Shown: piece by piece, positions 6,659-15,162 of the stretch
How the letters are laid out: each line of letters begins with the position of its first letter
Position numbering within the stretch: the first letter of the stretch is position 1
Assembly: GCA_934654625.1 (NCBI GenBank)
Contig: CAKUGM010000037.1
Location: 1 to 15,497 of the forward strand
DNA: 15,497 nt
Direction of reading: 5' to 3'
Source: an uncultured Collinsella sp.
GTDB lineage: Bacteria; Actinomycetota; Coriobacteriia; Coriobacteriales; Coriobacteriaceae
Translations under genes and position numbers: made by a program
Notes under the pieces: generated by a model
Databases searched by the model: none
The model's input: only the letters and a program-made list of their open reading frames with translations
Told to the model about the DNA's origin: nothing

Positions 6659-6710
6659 TTTTTCTCCGGTTGTGCCAAGACGGCAACGTGAAATGCGGAG
6701 AGGAGCGGGC

Positions 6711-7706
6711 ATGTCCACCACGCCTGACGAGAAGGTTCAGGCTGCTGCAGATACGGCGGCGAATACGGTGTACCACACCCCGGTGAGGCCGATGGAGCGC
6801 GTGGTGAGTCCCGAGGACATCGAGCGCGGTGAGCGCATAGAGCGCCGCCGCTCTGCCGAGCCGGGCTTTTGGCGCTTTTTTGCCGAACTCAACGCCGGTC
6901 TTATCCTTACGGCCTTTGCTATCGTTGCATTTAAAACTCCCAATCACTTTGCGTTTGGCGGCACTTCGGGCGTTTCGGTCATTCTGTCTACGCTGGTACC
7001 GACGCTTCCTGTGGGCGTCTTCATGTGGATTCTCAACATCATCTTGGTGGTTTTGGGATTCATATTCCTTGAGCGCCGGGCGATTCTCTGGAGTGTCTTT
7101 GCCTCTTTTGCGCTTTCGGCATACGTTTCGCTCTTCGAGCTCTGTATTCCTTCGACGGTTTCGCTGACGGGGGACATGTGGCTTGACCTTTGCTTTGCGG
7201 TGATTTTGCCGTCCCTGGGCAGCGCGATTGTGTTTGATATCGGCGCGTCCACGGGCGGCACCGATATCCTCGCCATGATTCTTAAATGCAGGACGACGCT
7301 CGAAATTGGGCGCGCTCTTTTGTATGTCGATATCGGCATCGTCGTCATCGCGGCGTTTTTATACGGCCCGCGCGTGGGTCTTTATTGCGTGCTGGGGCTG
7401 TTTGCCAAGACCTTGGTGGTCGACAAAGCGATTGAGAGCATCCATCTGCGCAAGGTCTGTACGGTGATTTGCAAGGAGCCGGAGCGGGTTGAGCGCTTCA
7501 TCGTCCAAAAACTCAATCGCACGGCAACGATCAGTCGTGCGTATGGTGCATTTACCGGCGAGTGCGTCACAGTGATCATGAGCGTGCTAAGCAGGCGCGA
7601 GGCCGTGCAGCTGCGCCGCTATGCGCGCGAGATCGATCCGGGTGCCTTTATCACGATTGTCGACAGCTCCGAGATTGTGGGCAAGGGTTTTCGCGGAACG
7701 AACTAA
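6711..7706 (+). CDS. YitT family membrane protein (DUF161 + DUF2179)
   Basis: This 331-residue polytopic membrane protein of the YitT family has no settled function. A hydrophilic N-terminal tail of about 50 residues precedes the membrane part. NHFAFGGTSGVSVIL (79-91) and GASTGGTDILAMI (178-190) are the characteristic YitT repeats, within about five transmembrane segments to residue 240. The C-terminal soluble DUF2179 domain follows, with RTATISRAYGAFTGE, SRREAVQLRRYAREIDPGAFITIVDSSEIVGKGF. The start at 6711 is chosen from GGAGAGGAG at 6697-6705. The frame is open to 6576, but nothing upstream resembles the family. It lies 174 bases after the DUF2752 gene, and no promoter is clear. Confidence 0.9.
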   Translation: MSTTPDEKVQAAADTAANTVYHTPVRPMERVVSPEDIERGERIERRRSAEPGFWRFFAELNAGLILTAFAIVAFKTPNHFAFGGTSGVSVILSTLVPTLPVGVFMWILNIILVVLGFIFLERRAILWSVFASFALSAYVSLFELCIPSTVSLTGDMWLDLCFAVILPSLGSAIVFDIGASTGGTDILAMILKCRTTLEIGRALLYVDIGIVVIAAFLYGPRVGLYCVLGLFAKTLVVDKAIESIHLRKVCTVICKEPERVERFIVQKLNRTATISRAYGAFTGECVTVIMSVLSRREAVQLRRYAREIDPGAFITIVDSSEIVGKGFRGTN

Positions 7707-7854
7707 CGCAGGCGCACTCATCTAGCAATCGAATAGTGTCCCACGCGTTGCAAATACGTTGTCTAAGAGCATTTGTCCTCACGTTGGGTGATAATGATGC
7801 TAGACATCGTTTGCGATCCAGGTGATTCGCTCAAGATACGAAGGGATGATTTCG

Positions 7855-9075
7855 ATGTTTTGCTCGCAGTGTGGCGCACCCATGGGCGATAGTGACAAGT
7901 TCTGCAGCGTGTGCGGTGCCCCTAATGCCGGCGCTGCAAGCTCCGTTCCTCAGGGGCAGCCTCAGCCTCAGCAGCTTGTTCCGCAGCCTGTCATGAGCGC
8001 GCCCAAGGGCTGCACGGCCCAGGCGTTTGAGGATATGACCAAGACTCCGGGCGTGCTGCAACGCGTGTGCCAGATCGCCTTTTTGCCGGCGCTTATCTGC
8101 GTCGTGTCGGTGCTCGTGCTGCTCATTCCCGTTATTGGCGGTATTGCAGCTGCTATTGGCTTTTTGGCCGCCTACGTGGCGAGCGTGTGCGGTGCGGGTT
8201 TTGGCATCGAGTGGGGCCGCGATCTGTCGCTTAAGATCGATGGCGGCATGGATCGTCCGCTGATGCGTTCCACATCGTTTGGTCTCGGAGTCTTTTCGAG
8301 CGTTATCTCGGCCGTGCTCGAGATCATCGCTGCCATTCCCGTTATTGGTGTGGCGCTTTCGCTGGTGGAGAGCGTGATAATCGGCGCCGCGGGCTCGTAC
8401 TCTTATTACGGCTCTTATGCGCTCGAGGCTGCGCTGTTCGGCTCACTTGGCCTGCTTGTCCTGGCCATGATTGCCACGGTGGCCCTGGGGGTCTTCTTTA
8501 AGATGTTCGCCGACATCGCCGTCATGCACTTTGCGGTGACCGGTCGCGTCGAGAGTGCGTTTTCGCTCGATAAGGTTTGGGCGGCTTTTAAGAACAATAA
8601 GACCAAGCTGTTCTGCGCTTCGTTCCTTCCCGAGTTTTTGACGGGCCTGGTCTCCAACGTTGTTACATGGATCTTGACGGCCGTCTTTGGTGCCATTGCC
8701 GGGATTGGGGCATACAGCTACTACTACCGCCCCAGGGGTATCGAGGCAATTGTCGCCGGCGGCGGCGTCATGCTCGTGCTGTTCCTGGTGCTGGTCGCAT
8801 TCGTCACCGTATTCCTCGCGGTCTTTGGCAAGATGCTCAAGCATCGTGCCGTTGGCTACTGGGTGGCGCGCTACGCAAGCGAGTGGGCCGACGAGGACAA
8901 GGATGACGTTCTGACTTTTGTGCTGCCCTTCGAGAAGAAGCCCGCCCCTTCTGGCTATAGCGCTCCGGATCCCGTATCTGCACCCGCGCCTGCGCCTGCC
9001 CCGGAATCTGCGCCGAAACCCGAGTCTGATTCGGCACCCGAGCTAAGCTCCGATGCGGAGCCGCAGGACGAGTAG
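7855..9075 (+). CDS. Zinc-ribbon DUF4013 membrane protein
   Basis: This 406-residue membrane protein of unknown function has an N-terminal zinc ribbon (Cys3, Cys6, Cys17, Cys20; MFCSQCGAPM, KFCSVCGAPN) with exactly the spacing of the DUF4234 protein at 5427. A Gln/Pro linker follows to about residue 50, then a DUF4013-like membrane domain (about 65-345) with roughly six hydrophobic segments. Its segments are rich in Gly, Ala and Val, with conserved-looking FKMFADIAVMHFAVTGRVESAF and LDKVWAAFKNNK. The last 50 residues form a Pro/Ala/Glu/Ser tail with a PAPAPAP run. The start at 7855 fits AAGGGA at 7841-7846. The in-frame ATGs at 7822 and 7846 lack proper spacing. It ends at a bidirectional terminator. 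Confidence 0.82.
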   Translation: MFCSQCGAPMGDSDKFCSVCGAPNAGAASSVPQGQPQPQQLVPQPVMSAPKGCTAQAFEDMTKTPGVLQRVCQIAFLPALICVVSVLVLLIPVIGGIAAAIGFLAAYVASVCGAGFGIEWGRDLSLKIDGGMDRPLMRSTSFGLGVFSSVISAVLEIIAAIPVIGVALSLVESVIIGAAGSYSYYGSYALEAALFGSLGLLVLAMIATVALGVFFKMFADIAVMHFAVTGRVESAFSLDKVWAAFKNNKTKLFCASFLPEFLTGLVSNVVTWILTAVFGAIAGIGAYSYYYRPRGIEAIVAGGGVMLVLFLVLVAFVTVFLAVFGKMLKHRAVGYWVARYASEWADEDKDDVLTFVLPFEKKPAPSGYSAPDPVSAPAPAPAPESAPKPESDSAPELSSDAEPQDE

Positions 9076-9125
9076 CCCTGCGGCCTGCCATTTGGGGACG
9101 GGGTAGAAATAGAGTTTGAAAAATG

Positions 9126-9161
9126 AGCGGGGGCGGACGTGTCGAAACGTTCGCCCCCGCT
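9126..9161. terminator. Bidirectional terminator between convergent genes
   Basis: AGCGGGGGCGGACGT (9126-9140) pairs with ACGTTCGCCCCCGCT (9147-9161), with one G-T wobble and a six-base loop. On the minus strand the stem is followed by CATTTTTC, a good T-run that terminates the M20 gene. The plus-strand side has only TTT, so it is weaker for the DUF4013 gene. Confidence 0.85.
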
Positions 9162-9206
9162 TTGACATCGCGATGTGGCTATGACTGCGAGATAACAGTG
9201 AAGCGG

Positions 9207-10667
9207 CTACTCGTCGTGCCCTTCCTCGCGACGAGCGGCGGCACGTGCATCGCGTATGCCCTTGATGGCGGCATGGCGTGCGGTGTGCGCATCGTGTACA
9301 GCGTCGCGAGCTTCGGCGGCCGTTGCTTTGGCGGAACGAAGCTTGGCGGCCAGATCGGGATTGGTTTCGGCGACCGCGGCGATAGCGGGGCCGTCGAGTT
9401 CGGCTTGCGTGGGTTCGGCCAAAAAGTCGATGGCATACTGGGCGCCGAGCATGCTGCCCTTGGCGAGCACGGTTTCGTCAATCTTATAGAAGCACGAGTG
9501 CTGCGCATATGTGGCGCCGATGGCGGCATTGCGGCAACCCAGGAAGGCGAGCATGCCGGGCACGTGGTGGAGATACTCGGAGAAGTCCTCGCCCGAGAGC
9601 GTGCCCTGGTAGTGACCCACGCCCTCTTCGCCCAGAAGCTTGACGACGGCGGTGCGGCAGCGCTCGGATGCCGCGGGCTCGTTTTCGACCTTGTAGTTGG
9701 CGATGGTGTAGTCCGTGAGCTCGGCCTCGGCGCCCAAGGCGGCAGCGGTGTGCTCGACGATACGGCGGATGTGATCGGGGACCGCGTTGTGCGCGGCCTC
9801 GCTGTAGGTGCGCACAGTGCCCGTGAGATAGGCAGAGCCGGCGATGACGTTGCGTGCGGTGCCTCCGTGGAGCTCGCCTACGGTCACGACAGCGGGCTCG
9901 TACGGGCTGATCTCGCGCGCGACGATGGTCTGCAAGGCATTGACGATCTCGGCGGCGACCATGATGGCGTCGTGGCCGCGCTGAGGCATGGCGCCATGGC
10001 ACGACGTGCCGCGCACGTCGACGCGGAACCAATCGGTGTTGGCCATGCGCGGGCCTGGCTCACAGCTCACGGTGCCGGCGTCAACCTCGCTCCAGATATG
10101 CATGCTAAACGCGCCGTCTACGCCGTCGCAGACTCCGGCGCCGATCATCATCTTGGCGCCCTGGCCGTTCTCCTCGGAGGGCTGGAACACGATGCGCACC
10201 TCGCCGTGGATGTCATCGGTCATATGGCGCAAGATCTGCAAGGTGCCGAGCATCATGGCGATGTGGCAATCGTGGCCGCACGCGTGCATAAAGCCTTCGT
10301 TGACACTGGCGAACTCCTCACCGGTCTGTTCGGTGACGGGCAGGGCGTCGATATCGGCGCGAAGCAGGATGCGGCGGCGCGGCGTGCCGTCTTCGCGGTA
10401 GGCATCGGGCGCGGTGCCGCGCAGGGTCGCCACGAGGCCGGTCTTGAGCGGACGCTCGTAGGGGATGTTCATGGCATCGAGCTGGTTGGCGATGTCGGAG
10501 GTGGTACGTACCTCGGCCAGGCTCGGCTCCGGATGCTTGTGGAAGTGCCTGCGCTGCCTGATGATATAGGGCTCGAATTCGGCGGCAATGTCATGGATGC
10601 ATTGGGTCACTTCCTGCGGAGTGCGTGCGTCCTTGTCGCTCATGATCTGCTGTGCGCGAGTCTTCAT
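9207..10667 (-). CDS. M20 family amidohydrolase/peptidase (HipO/AbgA-type) with C-terminal extension
   Basis: This 486-residue cytoplasmic metal-dependent hydrolase belongs to the M20D group (hippurate hydrolase, aminoacylase and N-acyl-amino-acid amidohydrolase types). It would release an amino acid from an N-acyl or aromatic conjugate; the substrate is unknown. Probable metal ligands are Cys130 and His132 in HACGHDCHIAMMLG, Glu165 and Glu166 in QPSEENGQGAK, His190 in MHIWS, and His390 in QHSCFY. RRHFHKHPEPSLAE (39-52) is the N-terminal signature, and RGTSCHGAMPQRGHDAI lies in the dimerisation domain. The start at 10667 follows AAGGGG on the minus strand. Residues after about 415 form an extra Ala/Arg/Asp-rich helical tail, where the family usually ends near 390-400. 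It is divergent from another hydrolase. Confidence 0.92.
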   Translation of the reverse strand: MKTRAQQIMSDKDARTPQEVTQCIHDIAAEFEPYIIRQRRHFHKHPEPSLAEVRTTSDIANQLDAMNIPYERPLKTGLVATLRGTAPDAYREDGTPRRRILLRADIDALPVTEQTGEEFASVNEGFMHACGHDCHIAMMLGTLQILRHMTDDIHGEVRIVFQPSEENGQGAKMMIGAGVCDGVDGAFSMHIWSEVDAGTVSCEPGPRMANTDWFRVDVRGTSCHGAMPQRGHDAIMVAAEIVNALQTIVAREISPYEPAVVTVGELHGGTARNVIAGSAYLTGTVRTYSEAAHNAVPDHIRRIVEHTAAALGAEAELTDYTIANYKVENEPAASERCRTAVVKLLGEEGVGHYQGTLSGEDFSEYLHHVPGMLAFLGCRNAAIGATYAQHSCFYKIDETVLAKGSMLGAQYAIDFLAEPTQAELDGPAIAAVAETNPDLAAKLRSAKATAAEARDAVHDAHTARHAAIKGIRDARAAARREEGHDE

Positions 10668-10703
10668 TCTTTGCCCCTTAATTTTTTCGGCTGCATCTCC
10701 TTA

Positions 10704-10736
10704 AGTATAGTGATGGGCGCGCATTGCGCGTACACT
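10704..10736. promoter_or_regulatory. Shared divergent control region with inverted repeat
   Basis: The 114 bases between the two hydrolases contain, on the minus strand, TATACT (plus coordinates 10704-10709) as a probable -10 for the M20 gene. The inverted repeat CGCGC-ATT-GCGCG lies at 10718-10730. TACACT at 10731-10736 is a weak -10 candidate for the plus-strand gene. No good -35 is seen for either. The repeat sits where a regulator could act on both promoters. Confidence 0.35.
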
Positions 10737-10781
10737 GCATTGCGTGTTCACATGGGGCTTCATCGCCATGAAGAGGAAGAG

Positions 10782-12443
10782 ATGATGTTGATGAAGATGC
10801 AAAGCGCCGGTCAAAACGACCTGATAGTTCGCTCGAAGCGCGTCTTTACCTCCGAGGACGGCGTTGACGACCCACGCGAGCTTGCCTTTTACGTGCATGA
10901 AGGGCGCATCGCCGCCATCGGGGAGCCTGAGCGCGTTCTTGCCGAGGCTCCTTCGGGCGTTCCCGTGGTCGATTATGGTGACCGCTTTGTTTGCCCCGGT
11001 TTTCATGATGCCCATCTGCATTTCTTCCACACTGCCGTGGGCGGCTCTCCCTACATGCTCATGTATATGGGCAAGAGCGAAGAAGACCTGGTGGAGCGTA
11101 CGGTGGAATTCGCGCGCAACCTTCCTTCGGATGCTTGGGTGGTGACGCAAGGGTGGCGCGATTACCGCTGGACTCCTCGTCAACATCCCACCAAGCGTTC
11201 GCTCGACCGTGCATTCCCCGACCGCCCGTGTGCGATGTATTCGGGTGACGGCCATACGCTGTGGCTCAACAGCGCCGCACTCGACGCTCTGGGCGTGACG
11301 CCCGATACCGAGCCTCCGGCGGGCGGCAGTTTCGATACCTTTGAGAACGGCGAGCTCACGGGCATTGCGCACGAGGCCGCCGCTATGCAGTTGCTCCCGC
11401 GCTGCCTTGAGTGGCTGGGCGAGGACCGCATCGCCGAGGCATATGCTCAGCAGATGCAGCGCATGGCCGAGCAGGGCATCACGTCGATGTGCGATATGTC
11501 GCTCATGCCTATGCCTGGCTGCGATTTTATCCGCGATGACGTGTATGACAAGCTGCAGGAAGAGGGGCGCCTGTGCGTTCGCGCGTACCTGTTCCCCACG
11601 TTGCTCGACGATCAGTCCCGTCTGTTTGAGCTGCAACGGCGCTACGAGGGCAACGAGTTGCTCTCGGCGCCGGGCTTCAAGCAGTTTTTCGACGGCGTCT
11701 CGAGCGAGCACACCGCGTACCTTACCGAGCCGTATTCCAATCCGCGCTTCCCGGGTGATCGCGGTCGTCTGACGATTCCTGCCGAGCGTATGCGCGAGCT
11801 GGTGCTGGCTGCCGCCAAGGCGGGCGAGCCTGTGCGTATCCACGTGATCGGTGACGGGGCGATCCATGCGGCGCTCGATATCTTTGAGGAGGCGCGCGAC
11901 CGTTTTGGCGCGCTGTCGCATGGGCACAATACCCTGGAACATCTGGAGAACCTTCTGGCCGAGGATATCGATCGCTTGGCCGAGCTTGACGTGGTGGCCT
12001 CGAGCCAGCCGTGCCACATCACGTTGGATCCCGGCGGCCCTGAACGCGACCTCGGCGAGGAGCGTGCTCAGATCATGTGGCCGTTTGCCACGTACGGAAA
12101 GAGAGGCATCCGTCAGGCGTTTGGTACGGATTCGCCCATTACCGTTGTCGATAGCATGCGCGTGATATATACGGCTGTGACGCGTCAGGATCCGCAGAGC
12201 CGCTGGCCCGAGGGCGGATGGCATGCCGACGAGAAGATTTCGGCCGCGGCCGCGATTCGCAATTACACGCTCGGCAGCGCCTATGCGGCGGGGGACGAGG
12301 AGAACCTTGGCAGCCTCGAGGTGGGCAAGTATGCCGACTTCGTCGTGCTCGACCAGGATCTTACGGCGATTGACCCGCAGGAGATTCTCGATACTCGAGT
12401 TCTTGCGACATACCTGGGCGGTACCTGCGTGTTCGAGCGCTAG
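10782..12443 (+). CDS. Amidohydrolase family protein, YtcJ-like (Amidohydro_3)
   Basis: This 553-residue predicted metal-dependent hydrolase of the amidohydrolase superfamily is closest in pattern to YtcJ/NfdA-type enzymes that cleave N-formyl or amide bonds; the substrate is unknown. The metal-site pattern is complete: His78 and His80 in GFHDAHLHF, Lys300 in FKQFFDG, His354 in RIHVIGDGAIHAALD, His387 in NTLEHLENL and Asp450 in FGTDSPI. LGSLEVGKYADFVVLDQD near the end is the usual beta-sandwich motif. The start is placed at 10782 or 10785, just after AAGAGGA at 10771-10777. An ATG at 10752 lacks a ribosome site. The frame is open upstream to 9123, but that part is antisense to the M20 gene. 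It may act on products related to its divergent neighbour. Confidence 0.9.
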   Translation: MMLMKMQSAGQNDLIVRSKRVFTSEDGVDDPRELAFYVHEGRIAAIGEPERVLAEAPSGVPVVDYGDRFVCPGFHDAHLHFFHTAVGGSPYMLMYMGKSEEDLVERTVEFARNLPSDAWVVTQGWRDYRWTPRQHPTKRSLDRAFPDRPCAMYSGDGHTLWLNSAALDALGVTPDTEPPAGGSFDTFENGELTGIAHEAAAMQLLPRCLEWLGEDRIAEAYAQQMQRMAEQGITSMCDMSLMPMPGCDFIRDDVYDKLQEEGRLCVRAYLFPTLLDDQSRLFELQRRYEGNELLSAPGFKQFFDGVSSEHTAYLTEPYSNPRFPGDRGRLTIPAERMRELVLAAAKAGEPVRIHVIGDGAIHAALDIFEEARDRFGALSHGHNTLEHLENLLAEDIDRLAELDVVASSQPCHITLDPGGPERDLGEERAQIMWPFATYGKRGIRQAFGTDSPITVVDSMRVIYTAVTRQDPQSRWPEGGWHADEKISAAAAIRNYTLGSAYAAGDEENLGSLEVGKYADFVVLDQDLTAIDPQEILDTRVLATYLGGTCVFER

Positions 12444-12507
12444 GGGGTGCCTGCGCCCGGGCGCTGGCGTGCGGTTTGGTGCTCGCGCCGAACTATCCGT
12501 GCCGTTA

Positions 12508-12571
12508 AGTGGCGGTTTTTCAAACGTCTGACGAGGTGAAGCGGCGTTTTTTCGTTTGATTATCCGCCACT
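12508..12571. repeat. 64-base imperfect inverted-repeat element
   Basis: Arm 12508-12526 (AGTGGCGGTTTTTCAAACG) pairs with 12553-12571 (CGTTTGATTATCCGCCACT) at 15 of 19 positions; the mismatches cluster in the middle A/T run. The 26-base centre includes GAAGCGGCGTTTTTT. It could be a small dispersed repeat or a terminator-like fold for the upstream hydrolase, since the left arm and centre carry T-runs. It is not a clear standard terminator. Confidence 0.55.
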
Positions 12572-12807
12572 CGTTCTGGTGAGGACCCGGGCCAATGCAT
12601 GTTTTGCCGCTATTTATCTCAAAGGGACTCAGGCGGATGCAAGATGTGCCGGCGAGATGTGCCGAGATACACCGGAAGGGTCGGCTTTGGGGCCTCCCTA
12701 ACGCGTGAACCTTCCAGCGAAGATCCCTCGTTAGCACCTTGCTCGCCTTGGTCTGGGGCGATTCATAAAATCTAAGTGCCAAGAAATAAGATTTTTTGCA
12801 TTTGCGT

Positions 12808-12836
12808 TGTATAAGTTGGAATCGCTGGGTACTATT
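12808..12836 (+). promoter_or_regulatory. Candidate groES promoter
   Basis: TTGTAT, a 17-base spacer and TACTAT form the best -35/-10 pair in the region, ending about 70 bases before the groES start. Matches to consensus are 3 of 6 and 4 of 6, so this is tentative. TATAAG, just inside the spacer, is an alternative -10. Confidence 0.35.
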
Positions 12837-12904
12837 CATACCGTTCGTAACGAGAGAGGGCCATCGCGTAGGTTTTGCGCATGGCAACAAAGGAGGAACA
12901 AAGC

Positions 12905-13192
12905 ATGTCTTTGAAGCCGCTTGCAGATCGCGTTCTCATCAAGCCGGACGCAGCCGAGCAGAAGACCGCTTCTGGCCTGTACATCGCCAGCAACGCTCAG
13001 GAAAAGCCCCAGCGCGGCACTGTCGTCGCCGTGGGTGCCGGCAAGGTTAACGACAAGGGCGAGCGCGTCCCCATGGATGTCAAGGAAGGCGACGTTGTCA
13101 TCTACGGTAAGTTCGGTGGCAACGAGGTCAAGGTTGACGGCGAGGACTACCTGCTGATGCGCGTCGACGATATCTACGCCGTCATCGAGTAG
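12905..13192 (+). CDS. groES: Co-chaperonin GroES
   Basis: This 95-residue cytoplasmic co-chaperonin forms the seven-subunit lid that caps GroEL and closes the folding chamber. MSLKPLADRVLIKPDAAEQ and TASGLYIASNAQEKPQRGTVVAVG contain the family signature and the mobile loop that binds GroEL (about residues 16-32). GDVVIYGKFGGNEVKVDGEDYLLMR is the conserved C-terminal half. The start at 12905 follows AAAGGAGGA at 12889-12897. An in-frame ATG at 12881 has no ribosome site. Codon use is strongly biased, as for a highly expressed gene. groEL follows 90 bases later. Confidence 0.98.
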   Translation: MSLKPLADRVLIKPDAAEQKTASGLYIASNAQEKPQRGTVVAVGAGKVNDKGERVPMDVKEGDVVIYGKFGGNEVKVDGEDYLLMRVDDIYAVIE

Positions 13193-13221
13193 CCAAGTAG
13201 CTTTCTCGGACACTTATCTAT

Positions 13222-13269
13222 ACCGCGCGTCGCTATGACTCGGACTCGCGCGCGGTGCCACTTCTTTTT
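13222..13269 (+). terminator. Hairpin with T-tract between groES and groEL (attenuator-like)
   Basis: ACCGCGCG (13222-13229) pairs perfectly with CGCGCGGT (13249-13256) around a 19-base loop. GCCACTTC and a T-run (13265-13269) follow, right against the groEL ribosome site GGAGGA at 13270-13275. It resembles a leaky intrinsic terminator or an RNA-processing hairpin that sets the groES to groEL ratio. The long loop makes it weaker than a usual terminator. Confidence 0.5.
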
Positions 13270-13279
13270 GGAGGAATAA

Positions 13280-14920
<1,641 letters not shown>

Positions 14921-14944
14921 GCCGTAAGGGCTTGACTTCCCATC

Positions 14945-15027
14945 GGAAGGCCCCGGGTTTTCTCCTTCGCTGGTCCTCGCCGCTTCGCGGCTGCGGAATC
15001 GCTCAGGAGAATAACCCGGGGCCTTCC
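14945..15027. repeat. 83-base long-stem inverted repeat with inner hairpin, after groEL
   Basis: The left arm (14945-14965, starting GGAAGGCCCCGGG) pairs with the right arm (15006-15027, ending CCCGGGGCCTTCC) over about 20 base pairs with one small bulge. The 40-base centre holds a second hairpin, GCCGC-TTC-GCGGC (14979-14991). It lies 24 bases after the groEL stop. It may end groEL transcription, though no T-run follows. Its size and symmetry also fit a dispersed palindromic repeat. Confidence 0.6.
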
Positions 15028-15034
15028 TGCGTCC

Positions 15035-15133
15035 ATACCCTTGAAATCGGGCGAGCGGGAGAACTATGGTTGATGCGGGGATCCGTCCCGGGCGCTGGTT
15101 CGGCTTTGCCGAACTTCGCGGGACTTTGGGTAT
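15035..15133. other. Second folded element between groEL and the GntR-type gene
   Basis: GTTCGGC (15098-15104) pairs with GCCGAAC (15108-15114) over a TTT loop, extended by GTCCCG (15085-15090) with CGGGAC (15119-15124). An outer ATACCC (15035-15040) can pair with GGGTAT (15128-15133). It lies between convergent genes, so termination in one or both directions is the simplest role. T-runs are poor, however, and a structured RNA or repeat is possible. Confidence 0.4.
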
Positions 15134-15162
15134 CAGTCTTGCTTCTTCAACATCTACGAACG

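Larger units (their letters stand above)
12444..12904. other. Gene-free intergenic region before groES
   Basis: These 461 bases hold no gene I can support. They contain an imperfect inverted-repeat element at 12508-12571 and a 10-base direct repeat, AGATGTGCCG, at 12642-12651 and 12655-12664. An AT-richer stretch from 12765 holds the probable groES promoter. A long minus-strand frame crosses the region but shows no ribosome site or recognisable domain. No CIRCE or HAIR heat-shock operator is present; only a half-site TTAGCAC occurs at 12731-12737. Confidence 0.7.

Noticed and set aside
9123..10781. In-frame upstream extension of the YtcJ-like hydrolase (1106-residue frame)
   Set aside because: It is antisense to the well-supported M20 gene and lacks a recognisable domain; the ribosome site at 10771-10777 fits the shorter protein.
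12642..12664. Start of a CRISPR or tandem-repeat array
   Set aside because: Only two copies of a 10-base string occur, three bases apart; there are no spacers and no further units.
12731..12780. CIRCE operator before groES
   Set aside because: Only one half-site (TTAGCAC) is present; the partner GAGTGCTAA is not found at nine bases or nearby.
10701..12890. 729-residue minus-strand frame
   Set aside because: It covers the YtcJ-like gene in antisense, has no ribosome site or domain, and is explained by GC-rich codon structure.
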